A stretch of DNA of 64,000 nt. Source: Hyperoplus lanceolatus. Lineage: Eukaryota > Chordata > Actinopteri > Uranoscopiformes > Ammodytidae. The notes under the pieces are model-generated. The model saw only the letters and a program-made list of their open reading frames with translations, was not told the origin of the DNA and made no database searches. Positions 30,451 through 42,963 of the stretch are shown one piece after another. The position numbers and the translations under genes were made by a program. Positions within the stretch are counted from its first letter, which is position 1. Each line of letters starts with the position of its first letter. The DNA is taken from the NCBI GenBank assembly GCA_026929865.2, contig CM049408.1:6458001-6522000 (forward strand). The letters run 5' to 3'.

Positions 30451-32741
30451 TTTTGATAATAAATGACCAAAAAACGACAAACTATCTCAAAACTCCTCAG
30501 AACTGCTCGGTAACCGTCTCACACCGTGCGCTCTGCGTAATGTGCATAAATATTGCTACTAAAGCATGTAGCCTAAGATGGATACGCAGACGAATAACTC
30601 AGCCAGTGATTGGTCGTTTTTGATGATTGACACCTTGTTTTAACCGTAAGAGCCAATAGATTTTAGGGGAGGTATCGAAATGTGTGCCAGACACATGATT
30701 GGCTAGCAGTAAGAAAGCAAAATGGTACCCGCGGGAAACCTTCTCTGACGCATGCTGAACCAACGAGACTCCTTGAAAGTAAAAAATAAGTCAGATTCAC
30801 TTGGAAATGGTTGGAAACGAAAGGGGACATGTTGGATTTACTATAACAGGAGTTTTTTGCTCTAAAGTACAACTTTTCATCAAAATATTGCAAAGGTAAG
30901 AGTGAATTTATGTTGGTCTCTTTAAGTAAGTGATTGTTAACCTTTGTATTCTTTGGCCGCTGGTTCACTGAGTTGTTATAGTAGGGACATGATAGTGGTA
31001 CTGTTGAACTCGTCATGGTCTTAGCTTTCATTTGGGATGATATTTGTGTGTATACAATGAAGTATCGGAGCGGTAGCAATGGAAATGTGGAGAGAGGGTT
31101 GACTTTCTGATGCTATTCGGATTTTAATATTTGATCATTAATATGCTTGGTGTTTGAGTTGTGTTTGGTGTGTGTAAAAATGACTGATATGTGCTTGTAG
31201 CTGAGTTTCCCATGTTTAATTTGATGTGCAGTATGACTATTTCTACATTGTTATGGAAGTGTTGTATGCCTTTTGCTGCGAGAGTGATCAATAAGTCCCC
31301 CAATTGTGAGCAGCAGAGTGATTTGTCAGTTTGGTTAACAGTCCCAGAGATGTTGGACTCAGCGCGTGGGGACAGTAAAATACGGCCCTCTTACTGCAAG
31401 CTCCAGCACTTCTGCTCTCTATTCACCGGCCAGTGTTGTTGATGTAAAGCAGCTGACCGGCGCGGCACTAAATGTTTACGTCACACCTGACACTGTTTAC
31501 AAGCACCTCTTTCATTCCGGAACGCTGTGTAAAAGGGGCTACTGATGTGCCAGCAGGCCGGCGTTGCTTGGTTCTGTGTAAATAACACAGAAGCAAGCAA
31601 AGCCGGCATATTGGAGTGATGTTGTTCCGTCAATATGCCGCAATCTCTGTGTAAAAGAGGCTACACACACACACACTCTGTGTGCTTTAGTTTTAGTGGT
31701 TTTTAAATGTGTTGGACTTTATTTACTTTATGTTAATAAATTACATGCATTTTCTTTTGGAACCAGAAGTCTCTGTCATTCATTTGTGTGAATATTATGG
31801 GAAAGTCAGCAACCAACAAGTAAGAATTCTGTAGCCTTCAGTGTTAAGATCATATTACCAAATATATAATAGTAATTACTTGATTACATTATTTTATTGA
31901 AATGATAATTGAGACTAGGATTTATTAATATTGATTTATTTAACTGAACATTAAAATAATCAACATTTGAGAATAAATCATTGATTAAACGAGACAATTT
32001 GCTATTATTTTTCCATTTTTAAATGAATGGTGGTGCCCCTTTTGAACTTTAATAAATTATTAAGGCATTATTAATCTTCAGATTAATTTCTAATAGCAGG
32101 ACTAATCTGAACCACCTGTAATCGCTACAACAGACAATTTATTAATAATGTTGTGGCCATAAATACAGTTAATGGGATGAGCTTATAGAGCACATGCAAT
32201 GGCTCAGGTTTGGTCGGGCTGGATTTTTGGGCCCTAATCCAATCTCTAGACACAAGGGGATGAACTGAAGGGATAGACACATTTCATTGTGATTAGCCAC
32301 CCCCCCCCCCCCAAATTGACTGTGTCTGAAAACACATCAGTGGACATATACTGTGAAAACTGGGGGGGCTTAAGCAGACCAAATGGCCATGCTATTACCA
32401 CAGGGACTGTTTTGCTGTCGTCCTACCAACATGCACATCATCCCTATTTCCTGGTTGTCACTCCCTGCAGGCCAGGAATCCAATTTAATGGATGTATTCA
32501 CACCAACCTATTGCCGGTGATGAGGGGGAAGAGGGGGCAGGCAGTGATGTAAGAAGCAGGAGCCCTCTCCTCATTAAAATGAAGATCTAGAATTCCTGCA
32601 CGTGGGTGGCCAACTGACAAAAAAAAACCTAGAAACAGGATCCTTGGCTGGTGTGGAGGCAATTATTGTGGTAGTCACTAAAGCATAGAGCCCATAAATC
32701 TCATTAACAAGTCTGAAGCCCTCGTCTCTGAAAGCAACAAC
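30451..32741. other. No gene; contains a hairpin element
   Basis: The only structured feature is the imperfect inverted repeat at 31557-31607 with flanking CTGTGTAAAAGRGGCTAC direct repeats (31524 and 31648). A run of about 14 C lies near 32301. No domain-bearing ORF was found. Confidence 0.45.
31557..31607. repeat. Hairpin: 22-bp inverted repeat, two mismatches
   Basis: GCCGGCGTTGCTTGGTTCTG and its near inverse are separated by 7 bp. It is bracketed by direct repeats of CTGTGTAAAAGGGGCTAC, as in a fish MITE family. Confidence 0.8.
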
Positions 32742-32756
32742 TTAAGGTGCCAACAC

Positions 32757-32786
32757 ACTGCACATCGCCGCGCGGCGATGTGCAGT
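32757..32786. repeat. Perfect 30-bp palindrome at the element's left end
   Basis: ACTGCACATCGCCGC is followed directly by its exact reverse complement, with no spacer. It starts inside the terminal repeat. Confidence 0.95.
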
Positions 32787-32963
32787 GAAAGTCAATGTAA
32801 CATAGAAAGTGTATTTAGAGCGCCGGCGCGAATGGGGCGGCGCGGCCGCCGCAGAAGTTGAAAATATTGAACTTTTCGCCGCCGGCCGCGCCGCGATGGC
32901 CAATCAGCGTTGAGCTCCTCCCGACTCCTCACTCACTTCGCGACGACGGACAAGAAGAAAAAA

Positions 32964-34579
32964 ATGGACGAGAAAATAATAATTAGCGTCCACGGCAACT
33001 CGGTGCTCTATGACACCACCAGCGTCCTCTACAAGGACTGCAACATGAAGGAGCAGGCGTGGCTCAGGGTGAGCGAGGAGGTCGGGCTTCCTGGTAAGTT
33101 ATGTGAATATTTGTCTGTTGCCTGTTTACAGCTTTGCTTTATATAAACCAAGTTAGCACCTATTAGCATTTGGGTAGAGCAGCATCAGCACAGCAGACTT
33201 TCCCGCTTAGCACCGGTTAGCACCAGCATAAAGCCCCAGAATAGAGCAGGCATTCCTGCTTATTAGCAGCGTATATCAAGAGCATAAAGCCCCAGCGTAG
33301 TTCAGGCTTCCATTAGCACCGGTTATCACACGGGACAGTCCGCTGTAGCTTGTCACGCTACCCGATGCAACAGTTTACGTAGTCTACATGTGAAGATCTT
33401 GTCAGTGAGCGCATATTCTGTTTCTTGTCAGTCGAGAGATGTCGCAGGAGGTGGAAAAACTTGAGGGACACTTACCTGAAGGAGAAAAGGAAGGAGGGAG
33501 AAAAGAGGAGTGGGCAGGCAGCAGGGCAAGCTAGAAGGTGGAGGTTCTCTGCGATCATGTCATTTCTCGACCCCTTTATTGCCCCGAGAGAGTCCAGTGG
33601 CAACATGGCTCGGGGGGTCGAGGAAGATATGATCGCAGAGGACAGCCTTGATGCTACAGCAGGGCCAGGAGACGATGAGGACCAGGGTCAAGCAGCAGCA
33701 GGGCCATCCTCAATTGACCACAGAGGTTTGTTGACAAGTGTAGGCCTATTGTGACATAAACCTGTTTTGAAAAAACTTTAATAGGGCTGCACTTTTTAGA
33801 AAATACGTTTTGTAATTATTTGTATTGATTGATATTACCATTAAGAGCAGAGATTTTAATATTTTATATCACGGTTCTCTCCCTAAACACATTTACATGA
33901 ATATGTTATGATTTTGGCAGATATCACATGTCAGAGCTGAACTATAACCTGTAGAAATGTGTGCATTTGTAGAATGCGTTATGTGTTATAATAGACACCC
34001 TGAAATGACTTAAATAATTTATATATACTCCTATGCAAAAAAACTAAAAATATTTCTCACTACCATAGATCAGTCCTCGGACAGTGAAGCCTCAACTCCT
34101 GCCGGTCCTGCTGCTGCTGCTGCTGCCTGCCCCTGCTGTAGCACCAAGAGCACGTAACGGTATGTACCAAACAGAAGCTGGATTGCCTTTATTTTTTACC
34201 CTTTGTTCATGCTGTGTTGCATGATTGTTGTTTTCCCCATGATAATTCTGCTGTTTGACTTTCCTTGTCATGTGATTGTGGCTTGATTATAATAAGTTAT
34301 AACAAAGTTATAATACATTAATAAAGTCTGATTTAATGCTCACACAGCAACAAGAAGGACCAGGAAGAGGCCGAGGGAGCTCTCCGAGAGGCAGGACACA
34401 CTGGAGCAGCTGCTGGTGGAAACCCTGCAGAGAAGGCAAGCCCTCCAGCCACCCCCACCATGCCCGGCCTGCTTCCTTCCCTGCAGCGGTTGACACCCGA
34501 GGCCAAAGAACATGTGAAATTTCACATACATAAATTAATCTATGACACAGTAACGCTCAATTTGGAACCAGTGGGGTAA
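32964..34579 (+). pseudogene. MADF/BESS-type DNA-binding partner of PIF transposase, frameshifted
   Basis: Exons 32964-33093, 33432-33725, 34069-34159 and 34348-34579 have GT-AG borders. Exons 1-2 encode a MADF domain: VHGNSVLYDTTSVLYKDC, QAWLRVSEEVGLP, then RCRRRWKNLRDTYLKEKRKE and WRFSAIMSFLDPFI, followed by an acidic linker. Exon 3 is in frame at first (QSSDSEASTPAGPAAAA) but meets TAA; a one-base shift in the GCT/CTG-rich tract would give the frame continuing into exon 4 (TRRTRKRPRELSERQDTLEQ). A second shift before about 34465 is needed to reach the C-terminal BESS-like motif LLPSLQRLTPEAKEHVKFHI. The role inferred from the family is binding the transposon ends and recruiting the transposase. 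The two shifts suggest loss of function. Confidence 0.8.
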
Positions 34580-34835
34580 CTTATTAGCAGCTCGGGTGAC
34601 AATCTCTGCAGGGAATGAACCAGTGCCTGCTTTTTTTTTTTGCAAATCAATATTTATTTTATTTTTATGTTCAAATCTTTATTTTGTGTAATCAATTAAT
34701 AAATATATATGTCTTTAACTTTCTTTCGTCACATCCTTTCAGTGTAACCTGGCAAAATGAATGCTGATGTATTGAAGATGTACCATGCACAGACACAGAT
34801 ATAAATTGTGGTACCTTGTTATGTGTGGGTGGCTC

Positions 34836-36377
34836 TTAAAAGAGCCGTTTTGGGAGTGCGTACGCACAGCGTTCCTTCTGAGGAGAAGAAAGAGGCGAAG
34901 GTCTCCCGAACCCTGATGGCCTCTCTCGTGGCGTTGTTCGTAGCCACTCTCCCCAGCCCTGGCAGCGGCTCCTCCTCACCAGCCGGGAGGCCCCCTCCAG
35001 CAGTCGTCTGTGCAAAAAGTTGTGAAGAACGCAGGTGGCCTTCACACACCTTTCTGCCAGCTCGGGATGCAGCTCGATAACACGCCGGTACATCCTCCAC
35101 TGTGAAGACAGAATACCAAAGGTATTCTCCACCACCAACCTTGCCCGGGACAGACGGTAATTGAATACCGGCCGCTCTCGGGGGAGGACACGTCCAGGGA
35201 ATAGCCTCATGAGGTCGGTCCGGAGTGGAAAGGCCTCGTCCGCCACGAAGACATGAGGCAGGGGTCCTCTGTGCTCAGCCCCAGGGAGTGGTCTTGCAGC
35301 AGGGAGCTGGAGGGTGCCAGCGCGGAGCGCCTGTCCAAAGGCCGAGTTGGCCAGAATGCCTCCATCGCTGGTTCTCCCGTAGCCACCGACATCGATCACC
35401 CGGAAGCACTTGTCGGCATTGACCACTGCCAGGAGAACAATGGAGAAAGTGCCCTTATAATTAAAAAACTGCGACACAGAATTCGCAGGGGCTTTAAGGA
35501 CCACATGTTTCCCATCTATGGCACCACAACACAAAGTTCCACCGCTCCTCAAACCTCTCCGCTATCACTCTCCAGTCCTCCGCAGTGAGCACAGCCATGT
35601 ACTCCGCCAGGCTGTCCCAGATAGCTGTGACCACATCGGACACAATGGAACCCACGGTGGAGGCCCCGACCCGAAAGCTGTTGGCGATTGTCCTGAAGGA
35701 GTCACCAGTAGCCAGGAATCTGAAGCACAGCAGAAGAAAAAAATATTTAATTTAAAGTTTCTGTTTATACCAAATACAAAAAAAATTATACTAAATCTGT
35801 AGTTGTAGCCCTACTATCTCACTGCACAGGAAAGGTGTGTTTACACAGCAGATTTAAATGAGTTTATTTTCATTTTCAAAATTACTAGGTCATAAGATAG
35901 GATTTACTCAGGAATAGTATCCTACAAAATGCACATTCATGCAGACCTGACCAGAATCGTCATCACCAGTGTTTTTTTCACTATGGTTTTATAATGTTGT
36001 CTTTCACAAAGGCTAATGTAAGGTACATTATTTTTTATTTTGATCACTTTTATTAAGCAATTATAAACTTAGAAAACTGCGACTCACCGGAGACAGATGG
36101 ACAAGCGCTCCGCAGGTGAGATGGAGCGCCTGAAGTTGGTATCCAGGCGGGAGATCCTGGCACCAACCCGGGCTAGCAACTCATCAAACTGCGCTACATT
36201 CAGCCTGAAATAGCGCTGGAACCGGCAATCATCCAGGCGGAGGTGATGAAATTCACCCAGCTGTGCCCGCTTGCGCAGTATGTCATGAACCCAGACACGA
36301 CGACGTTTGGGTTTGGGTCGGATATACAAATACCAATAAGCGGCAGCAACGGTGAGCATCTCGGGTATCTCGGCCAT
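34836..36377 (-). pseudogene. PIF/Harbinger DDE transposase, one frameshift
   Basis: Exon 1 (36377-36088) encodes MAEIPEMLTVAAAYWYLYIR, a basic KPKRRRVWVHDIL stretch and the RLDDCRFQRYFRLN helical region, ending at a GTGAGT donor. Exon 2 (from 35719) joins in phase with FLATGDSFRTIANSFRVGAS and TVGSIVSDVVTAIW. The frame is lost near 35555, just after FEERWNF, by a small deletion. It resumes in another frame with CCGAIDGKHVVLKAP (first Asp), VFVADEAFPL (second Asp) and VVENTFGILSSQWR (Glu), to a stop at 34836. All three catalytic residues of the DDE_Tnp_4 domain are therefore still encoded. The single small indel is the only defect found. Confidence 0.85.
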
Positions 36378-36584
36378 GGTTGATGATGAGACAAAGTAAA
36401 AAGCGGGAGGAATTGTATTTATACTGGATGTAAATAGCGGGAAGAAACTGGGCGTGCACATTCAATGAGTCATCGGGCGGCGGCGGACACAAATGAGACA
36501 CAAATGAGCCAAAATGATCACACGGCGCGGAACCTGCGATTCGCGCGGCCAACCGCCGCGCTGTGCAGTGTGTTGGCACCTTTA

Positions 36585-37590
36585 CAGTCCAGAGGGAGAA
36601 GAGGAAAGATGTTGATACTTTTTAATGATCGATGGGTTACACACCAAATCAAGACTAAGGAGTAGATGGAGGTATGATAAAATACAGGCTAGTTACACAA
36701 ACGTTTGGATTGTTGGAATCAAACTTATAGTCCTTGAAATTGGAACATATTGCTGATACTATTTAAATTCCCCCAGCAAAATAACAGTATACCTTTTCCA
36801 GATTGGACACACCACACATGACAGGATGTCAAAGACAAAAGCTTTTTCGTAGTGTTTTTTTGTACATTTTGTACCAGGCCTTAAATAGGTTTAATAATGA
36901 TGTAAAGACGGCATATTTAACATGGGAGTCAAAGGGAAATTGTTTTGTTTTGACTGGCCACTCTGTGAACTGCAATTTGTCACTTCCACATTGGATGCTG
37001 GTAGAACTCGCTGTGGTTGGGGCTTGGCAAAAACCCAGAAAGAGTGAGGGAGGGTAATCATTTGCCACCATGCCCTGCCAGTCCTTTCTTGTAGCTCTGG
37101 TTAGATCAGGCCATGGGGAACAGGCCACCACTGTGCTCAAAGACACAATAACGATGCTGTCATTTCAGTGCCACAGACTGCAACCATCGGGGATGACGAT
37201 CATCGGTACTGACTATGCATAAAATACCACACATTTCCCTCCTGTCTGCTCAAAACGCCAGAGATTGGAAATGACAGTGAGGTTTTTTAGAGGAACCTTG
37301 CAGGCTATTTCATACCAGTAAGGTTTGGAACAAAGTGTTGTGCCCCACTAGGCTGATTCATGTCTGCGGCTTTCACATAATGTTGTCTAGACCAGTGGTT
37401 TTAAAACAGTGGGGAATTGTCCGAAAGAATAATAATAATAAATAAATATGTGAAAAAAAAGACAAGACAGAGTTCTTCTGCTTCCTTCCTCTCACTCCGC
37501 TGAAATTTGTTCTCTGAGGGGGGGCTCACTCTCTCAAACTTTGAAAGTTAAAGATACTTAACAAAACTCTCACCTAGTACCCCTGCCAGC
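36585..37590. other. No gene recognised
   Basis: Flanking DNA of the second Harbinger. Removal of the element would join CAACTTA to CAGTCC. No coding feature or repeat was identified. Confidence 0.4.
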
Positions 37591-37597
37591 CTTCCCT

Positions 37598-37797
37598 TCT
37601 GACCCCGTATGCCGATCCCGTGCCAGGACCACAGCAGCGCTACAACCTGGCGCATATGAGGACGAGAGCCAGGGTCGAAAATACGTTCAGGATCCTTAAG
37701 GCAAGATTCCAGTGCCTCCAAAAGCTGCGAGTCACACCAGAAAGGGCATGTGACATAATAATTGCACGTGTGGTTCTGCATAATATTGCGATTTTGA
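37598..37797 (+). pseudogene. PIF/Harbinger transposase fragment, C-terminal
   Basis: The frame reads QQRYNLAHMRTRARVENTFR and then ARFQCLQKLRVTPERACDII with VVLHNIAI, the region around and after the catalytic Glu of a PIF transposase. The upstream part is absent, and it is cut at 37797 by the start of the next element. It is clearly different from the transposases at 2.4 and 34.8 kb. Confidence 0.8.
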
Positions 37798-38368
37798 AGG
37801 TCACATATTATGCTAAATGCACTTTTTAAATGTGTTCTAACATATCTATGGGTCCAAGGTGTGCCTAGAGACTGCCAAAATATTAAAAAAAATAACAATC
37901 TCTCCTTTTCACACTCTCCCCCTTTCTGAAACCCCCCCCCCCCCAATATACTCCAGTCAGAATTCTCCCCTTTTCTGACCTCAAAAACTGGAAAGCCAGA
38001 AGCTTCCACTGTGCAGCCCACACCCCTATTTCTTATTGGTCCACGGCCCTGACAGACAGAGGGCGAGGCGTATCTGGCTTCGCTTTAGGACAGGGGGCGG
38101 GGGGAGCTCAAAGATTGTATATTTACGAGGGGAGCTGCAGCTCTTTTTAAAAAAAATAAGCCATTGTGAGATTAGCTGAACATCAGCATAGTACAATAAA
38201 TTATCTGAAAGTTTTTTACAGCAAACAAAGAAAAACGTATTAGGGACTACTAAGACCATATAATATGGAAATTAGCCAAATAGGCTAAAGCTGCTCCTTC
38301 TCAAAGGGGACTGTCCACGAAACTATAAACAAATAAATATGCAGACATGTTTCTCTAATATGGGAGCT
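37798..38368. mobile_element. Short inverted-repeat element beside TTAA
   Basis: The left end AGGTCACATATTA and the inverse of the right end AGCTCCCATATTA share 10 of 13 bases. The right flank is TTAA (38369-38372) and the left flank TTGA (37794-37797). This would fit a piggyBac-type TTAA target with one change. No coding sequence. Confidence 0.5.
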
Positions 38369-39497
38369 TTAAGCAGCTGCAGTCCAATACACAGTCAATT
38401 TCCATTCTCATTATTAATTGCCACATCTGCAAAAGTAGGCTATTCAAACCCATACAAGTCTGTCTGCTGACCTCTATTATTCATTACAATAATGTTATGA
38501 TAGTGACATTCACCTTGTGCTCAGCTTATTAGTAAACCCAATGTGACATAGGACCCTTTTTTGGAAAAACGGGAAACATATAGCCTAGGCTAGATTTAAA
38601 TGTGGGCTAGCCTACTAGCATAACATGACATACATACATACATAACATTTAGAAGTTATAACATTCACAGACAAATAGTCACAGTGAATCGACTGATTTG
38701 TCGATTTATGCCTCCGACACGTAGCCTATAGGCCTATACACGCAAAACAATGAGCCGTGCTTAAAACAAACGGGCTCATATTATTATTATTAAGTGCCGA
38801 CAAAATTATTCACGTTTGCAAGTCAGAAAAATGAAAATGACAGTAGGCTAAACATAAGGCCTGCTCCCTGCCGCGACTTAGCCTACTTAACTAAAGTTTA
38901 GGTCTTTTCTCATATCAAATAAAAAAGTAGGCCCTTATGCATAACAGTCTCTCTCGCTCGCTCTCGCCCTCCTTTTCGGCATGGCATCATCCGTCTCTTC
39001 GGAGTCTATCAACTTGTAGTCCGATCAAACTTTATTCAAAGGCAGTCCATAATTCAAATAAAATAGTTTTCTAACGAAAAAGTCCAAAATTGGGGCTCCT
39101 AGAGCGATATTTAAGTGCTTCTTAATTCTTTCAAATAAAGGTTTGCCGCAATGTCACAGATTAGCCTATTTGATTGCACATTACGTGTGTCCTTTTCCCC
39201 CTCTGAGAGCTACTTTAAAGAATGTGTTAGCCATGCCTTGGCTAAAAACGTATATTTGCTGTCTACCCTGAAAAAAACAACTACACTACGGTGCCTCTTT
39301 ACACTTCCCAAATCAGCTGCAGCAGCATTCAGATTTGGCTCGGTAAAGCCATTGCAATACGACGGTATCAATAAGATCAAAGAGGCGCTCAAAGGAACGT
39401 ACTTCTCAGAAGGGTCGATGAGAAAAAGGGCAGGCTTGAACAAAAGCGCATGAAGAGACATTCTGGATGAGAGGGAGAAGGAGAAGACAGTGCAGGA

Positions 39498-39499
<2 letters not shown>

Positions 39500-39532
<33 letters not shown>
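39500..39532. repeat. GA microsatellite
   Basis: About 16 GA units. The surrounding 92-codon ORF owes its repeated Arg-Glu residues to it. Confidence 0.95.
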
Positions 39533-39536
<4 letters not shown>

Positions 39537-42500
39537 TGTCTGCTCTGTGGCACACGGCTCAAAAAAAGGAAAGACTAGTCAGTTCCATGAGCCCCTCAGA
39601 AAGAACGAGCAGCTTCAGGAGCGCTGTCTCGGCTCATCTCTGGAATTGTTCGATTCCTACAGCTTGTTGCAGATTCAGAATTTTGAAAATGAAATGAAAA
39701 ACATACTGTGCCTTTCTCAAGTGGAGACAGGGTCTAAATACATGGGGCAGAAATACAAGGTAAAATGAGAAAGAAGAGACTGTAAAGGTGTTAAAGGAGG
39801 AGACGGTAAATATGGAGGATGGAAGAAATAAAAAGGAGGCGAGGAACTAGGGGAATACAAATCTCTGTTAGCTTAACCCTGTCCCCACTCCCCACCCATA
39901 CTATACCAACCTGGTCATGGGCGAAACCACCCATTGCAAACGTGACTCGATTTTTTCAACATGTATAAGAGCATCACTTGACAGCTGGTTTGTAAGCACT
40001 CTTACATAATCTTTTTTCTTGCCACTGGTTATCTTATCCCTGCTTATGAAGCGCCCACACCTCTAAACTGTCTGTCTAAACTGTCCATTGGGACAGGTGC
40101 CTAAAGTGGCAGTGTGCCTTTTCCAGCCCCCACCCTCGGGCCTCTCCTGTATTTGATATGCTATATTAGTCACCTCACAGTCAGCCCGAGCTTAGGGACC
40201 CAACCTGTCATTACTGTGTTCTGACAAGGCCTTCTTCCGCAGGGCCTGTAAACACATCTTGCTTGTTGGTTGCAACTATGGCAAGCCTTTTCTGTTGAAT
40301 ATGTAGACAACAACAAGAAAACCTCCCTTATCCCACAGGCAAGTCTTTTCAGGAAGGTATGTGCTTTCATATAGCGCCTTCGTTCTGCTGTAATTTCTGA
40401 ATTATTTTATTTCTCTGTGGAGAAAAAAGTTTATCGTTCCCAACTAGCAGAGCGAGAGTCTGTGCCTGTGTTTTCTCTTATCACACCAAAGTGTTCCTTT
40501 GAAACCTGAGGGGAATGCACCTAGTTAGTCAAGAGCAACATGGAGATAGTATATCGCTATACTGCTTTCAAGACACAGGGAGAACTTTTTTTTCGTCTGT
40601 GCCCCAATTCAAACTGCCGTGAATAATGGATGTATTTATCAAAAAAGCTATAGCTATGGCTGGGGATATACAGTATGTTGCATGTTTTTTTTTATTTTAA
40701 ATGCATATTTAAATTATTGAATGATTCATATTATTGATTGTGGGCCTACTTGGTATTCTGTATTCATATGGCACTTTGTAAACAGACTATGCCCTATAGA
40801 CAATAGCACAGAAGAGCTTTCATAATCAATACTGATAAGCCTTGAATAAATAAATAAATACCCGACTGTACCTTTACCTGGCAGATGATGGTGTGAAAAG
40901 GTTTGTCAGTGCAAGGTTAAAACCCCTAAGGTTTTTATGAAATCCATTCCCTTTCTCTTTGCTTTTTATGATCAGCATTTTTATAACAATCTTACATTGT
41001 GTGATTGCCTCTCTATACTGAAGTTCATTGTATATGAGGATTTCCAACTGCCTTGACATGAACAAGGGATTTTACAGGAAATGATGCGTGACTCGTGTAA
41101 TCCAGTGTTTCTGCTTATAATTTCATCCCAATGGTATCTGCCCCTCTGCTCACAGCTTCGGCTGTGTCAGAGCTGCTGGTTCACACTAAACACATTTGAC
41201 TGGAGAAGACATGGGTTGACTTGTATTGTTAGGTAATTTTCTAGCAGTTATGAAAGATAACTTTTCCACTGTTAAACGAATGGACAGACCAATAGGATGT
41301 GCAGGGTAAAACAATTAAAAAAAGAATATGTGCCTAGCGACAAGCTTTACCTCATACTGACACAGCTAGGATATGTTGTTGTTATCTTGTTTAACAATTG
41401 AAAATAGTATATAAAATTGTAGCCAACATTATATGTATTTATTTTTTCTTCAAAATGCTGTTTTTTTTGTGTAAATCCTGAAATAATCGCCCCCCCTGCC
41501 GATCTCTTTATTGTCAACAACCTCAGAGATAATCAGCGGCACACAAACGACGCATTAACCCTGTGTGTCATGTTTTTTCAGCTCACATACTATTTTTTAT
41601 ATTATGTTTGAGTGTTTTTGTCTTTATTTCCTTGCAAGAATGTTTTATTCTGAAAACAAGCCGAGACACATTGCAAATTGCATACAGTGAAACGTGTAAA
41701 CTATAATACAGAGATGCGGCAAAGGAAGAGAGTCTATGATTTTTGCAGCGCCCTGTAATCCGTGAGATAAATCTGAAAAATCCCCTGAAGCGAGCGAGGG
41801 ATGAGTTCTCCAGATGCTTGAAGAGACAAGAAAAATTAATTCAGTCCATTTCACAAGGAACTGTTCCCCGGCAATTATAGACAAAGTGCTTGAGACAGTG
41901 TTGTCTGCACTGAAGTGAGAGTGACACCGCTTCACTTCTCTTCAGGCGAGGACAAACACGGCAGAGGTTACCACTATCATGCATGCTCAGACTGAGTCTC
42001 CAAACATATTTTTCTGCGCAATTTGCCACTGTGTCAAGCTTATCTTTGGATGTTTCTACCATGAATAAAAGGATAATACTCTTCATTTCACTACAACGGT
42101 CTCTGAAGAGTCATCTTTGTTTTCGACTGGATGAAGACTAATACTTTCCTGTGCTAGCCTGACTGAGCAGCTAGTACCCCCTTTGTATCATCATCTTGAC
42201 TGTATCATTCTATACATATTTTCTTAAGAGGTAAAACAAAAAACACAAACCCTAAAGCCATACATGCACTTTGTAACAGTGTTAATAAATAAATGTAAAT
42301 ATAAATGTACTCTGTAGTTTCATAGAATGTGTTTGTTGATATTTTAACTGAGCTCACCTGAGGTTCCTTTACAAACTGATATGTTCAGTAAGTTCAGAAT
42401 GTGTGGCAGTATTTCTCAAAGTATTAGAATTGTTTAAAGAAAGCAATATTCAAATCTGAGAGTGATTTTAATGAATGCCTTCATAACGGCTTTCACTTAA

Positions 42501-42922
42501 AATGTCCCAGATGTACCAATAAGAAAATGGGAAATTAGTGCAATGAGGTCTGTCCCCCTTTTATAGCTAGTCAGCTGCTGAATGTGGCATAATGTCCGTG
42601 TTCTCATCTGGATTATGGCCAGATACTGACACATTCTTCTTCTCCTCAGACATTTTCATTCTCCCAGATGGCTACAATGCACTATTTGGAAAATGGGTTC
42701 TCAATCAAGCAACTTTCTTAAACTTTTCCTCCACTAGCTCTATATAGGAGATATGTGATGGCCTTAAAGTACTTCATGATCTCCTTCTATATATCATCTT
42801 CATGTGGGGCCATAATACCACGGCTGCCTCTTTCCCCCAAGCATCTCTGAGTATTGTCTCAATTCTGCAATAGCTGAAATTTCACATTCAACTTTGGTAC
42901 AGAAGATTTGGGAGCTTCTATT

Positions 42923-42963
42923 ATGTAAATGCATGTTAATTAAAATGATGTGCATGCATTTGC
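42923..42963. promoter_or_regulatory. Candidate POU/homeodomain site cluster
   Basis: ATGTAAAT (octamer-like) at 42923, palindromic TTAATTAA at 42936-42943 and GCATGCATTTGC at 42952-42963 lie within 41 bp, in non-repetitive DNA. Motif-level evidence only. Confidence 0.25.

Larger units (their letters stand above)
32745..36581 (-). mobile_element. Second PIF/Harbinger transposon, complete ends, damaged genes
   Basis: The 3837-bp element has a perfect 20-bp terminal inverted repeat, AGGTGCCAACACACTGCACA, flanked by TTA at 32742-32744 and 36582-36584, the TWA-type target duplication of this superfamily. It carries a MADF/BESS gene on the plus strand and a PIF transposase on the minus strand, again convergent. 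Its termini and proteins are unlike those of the Harbinger at 2.2 kb. Both genes contain frameshifts, so it is probably no longer autonomous. Confidence 0.95.

Noticed and set aside
34808-35802. Several plus-strand ORFs of 61-111 codons
   Set aside because: Antisense of the PIF transposase on the minus strand.
39490-39768. 92-codon ORF starting with Arg-Glu repeats and ending at a GTAAAA donor-like site
   Set aside because: The start is a GA microsatellite and the rest has no recognisable domain; a single weak donor is not enough.
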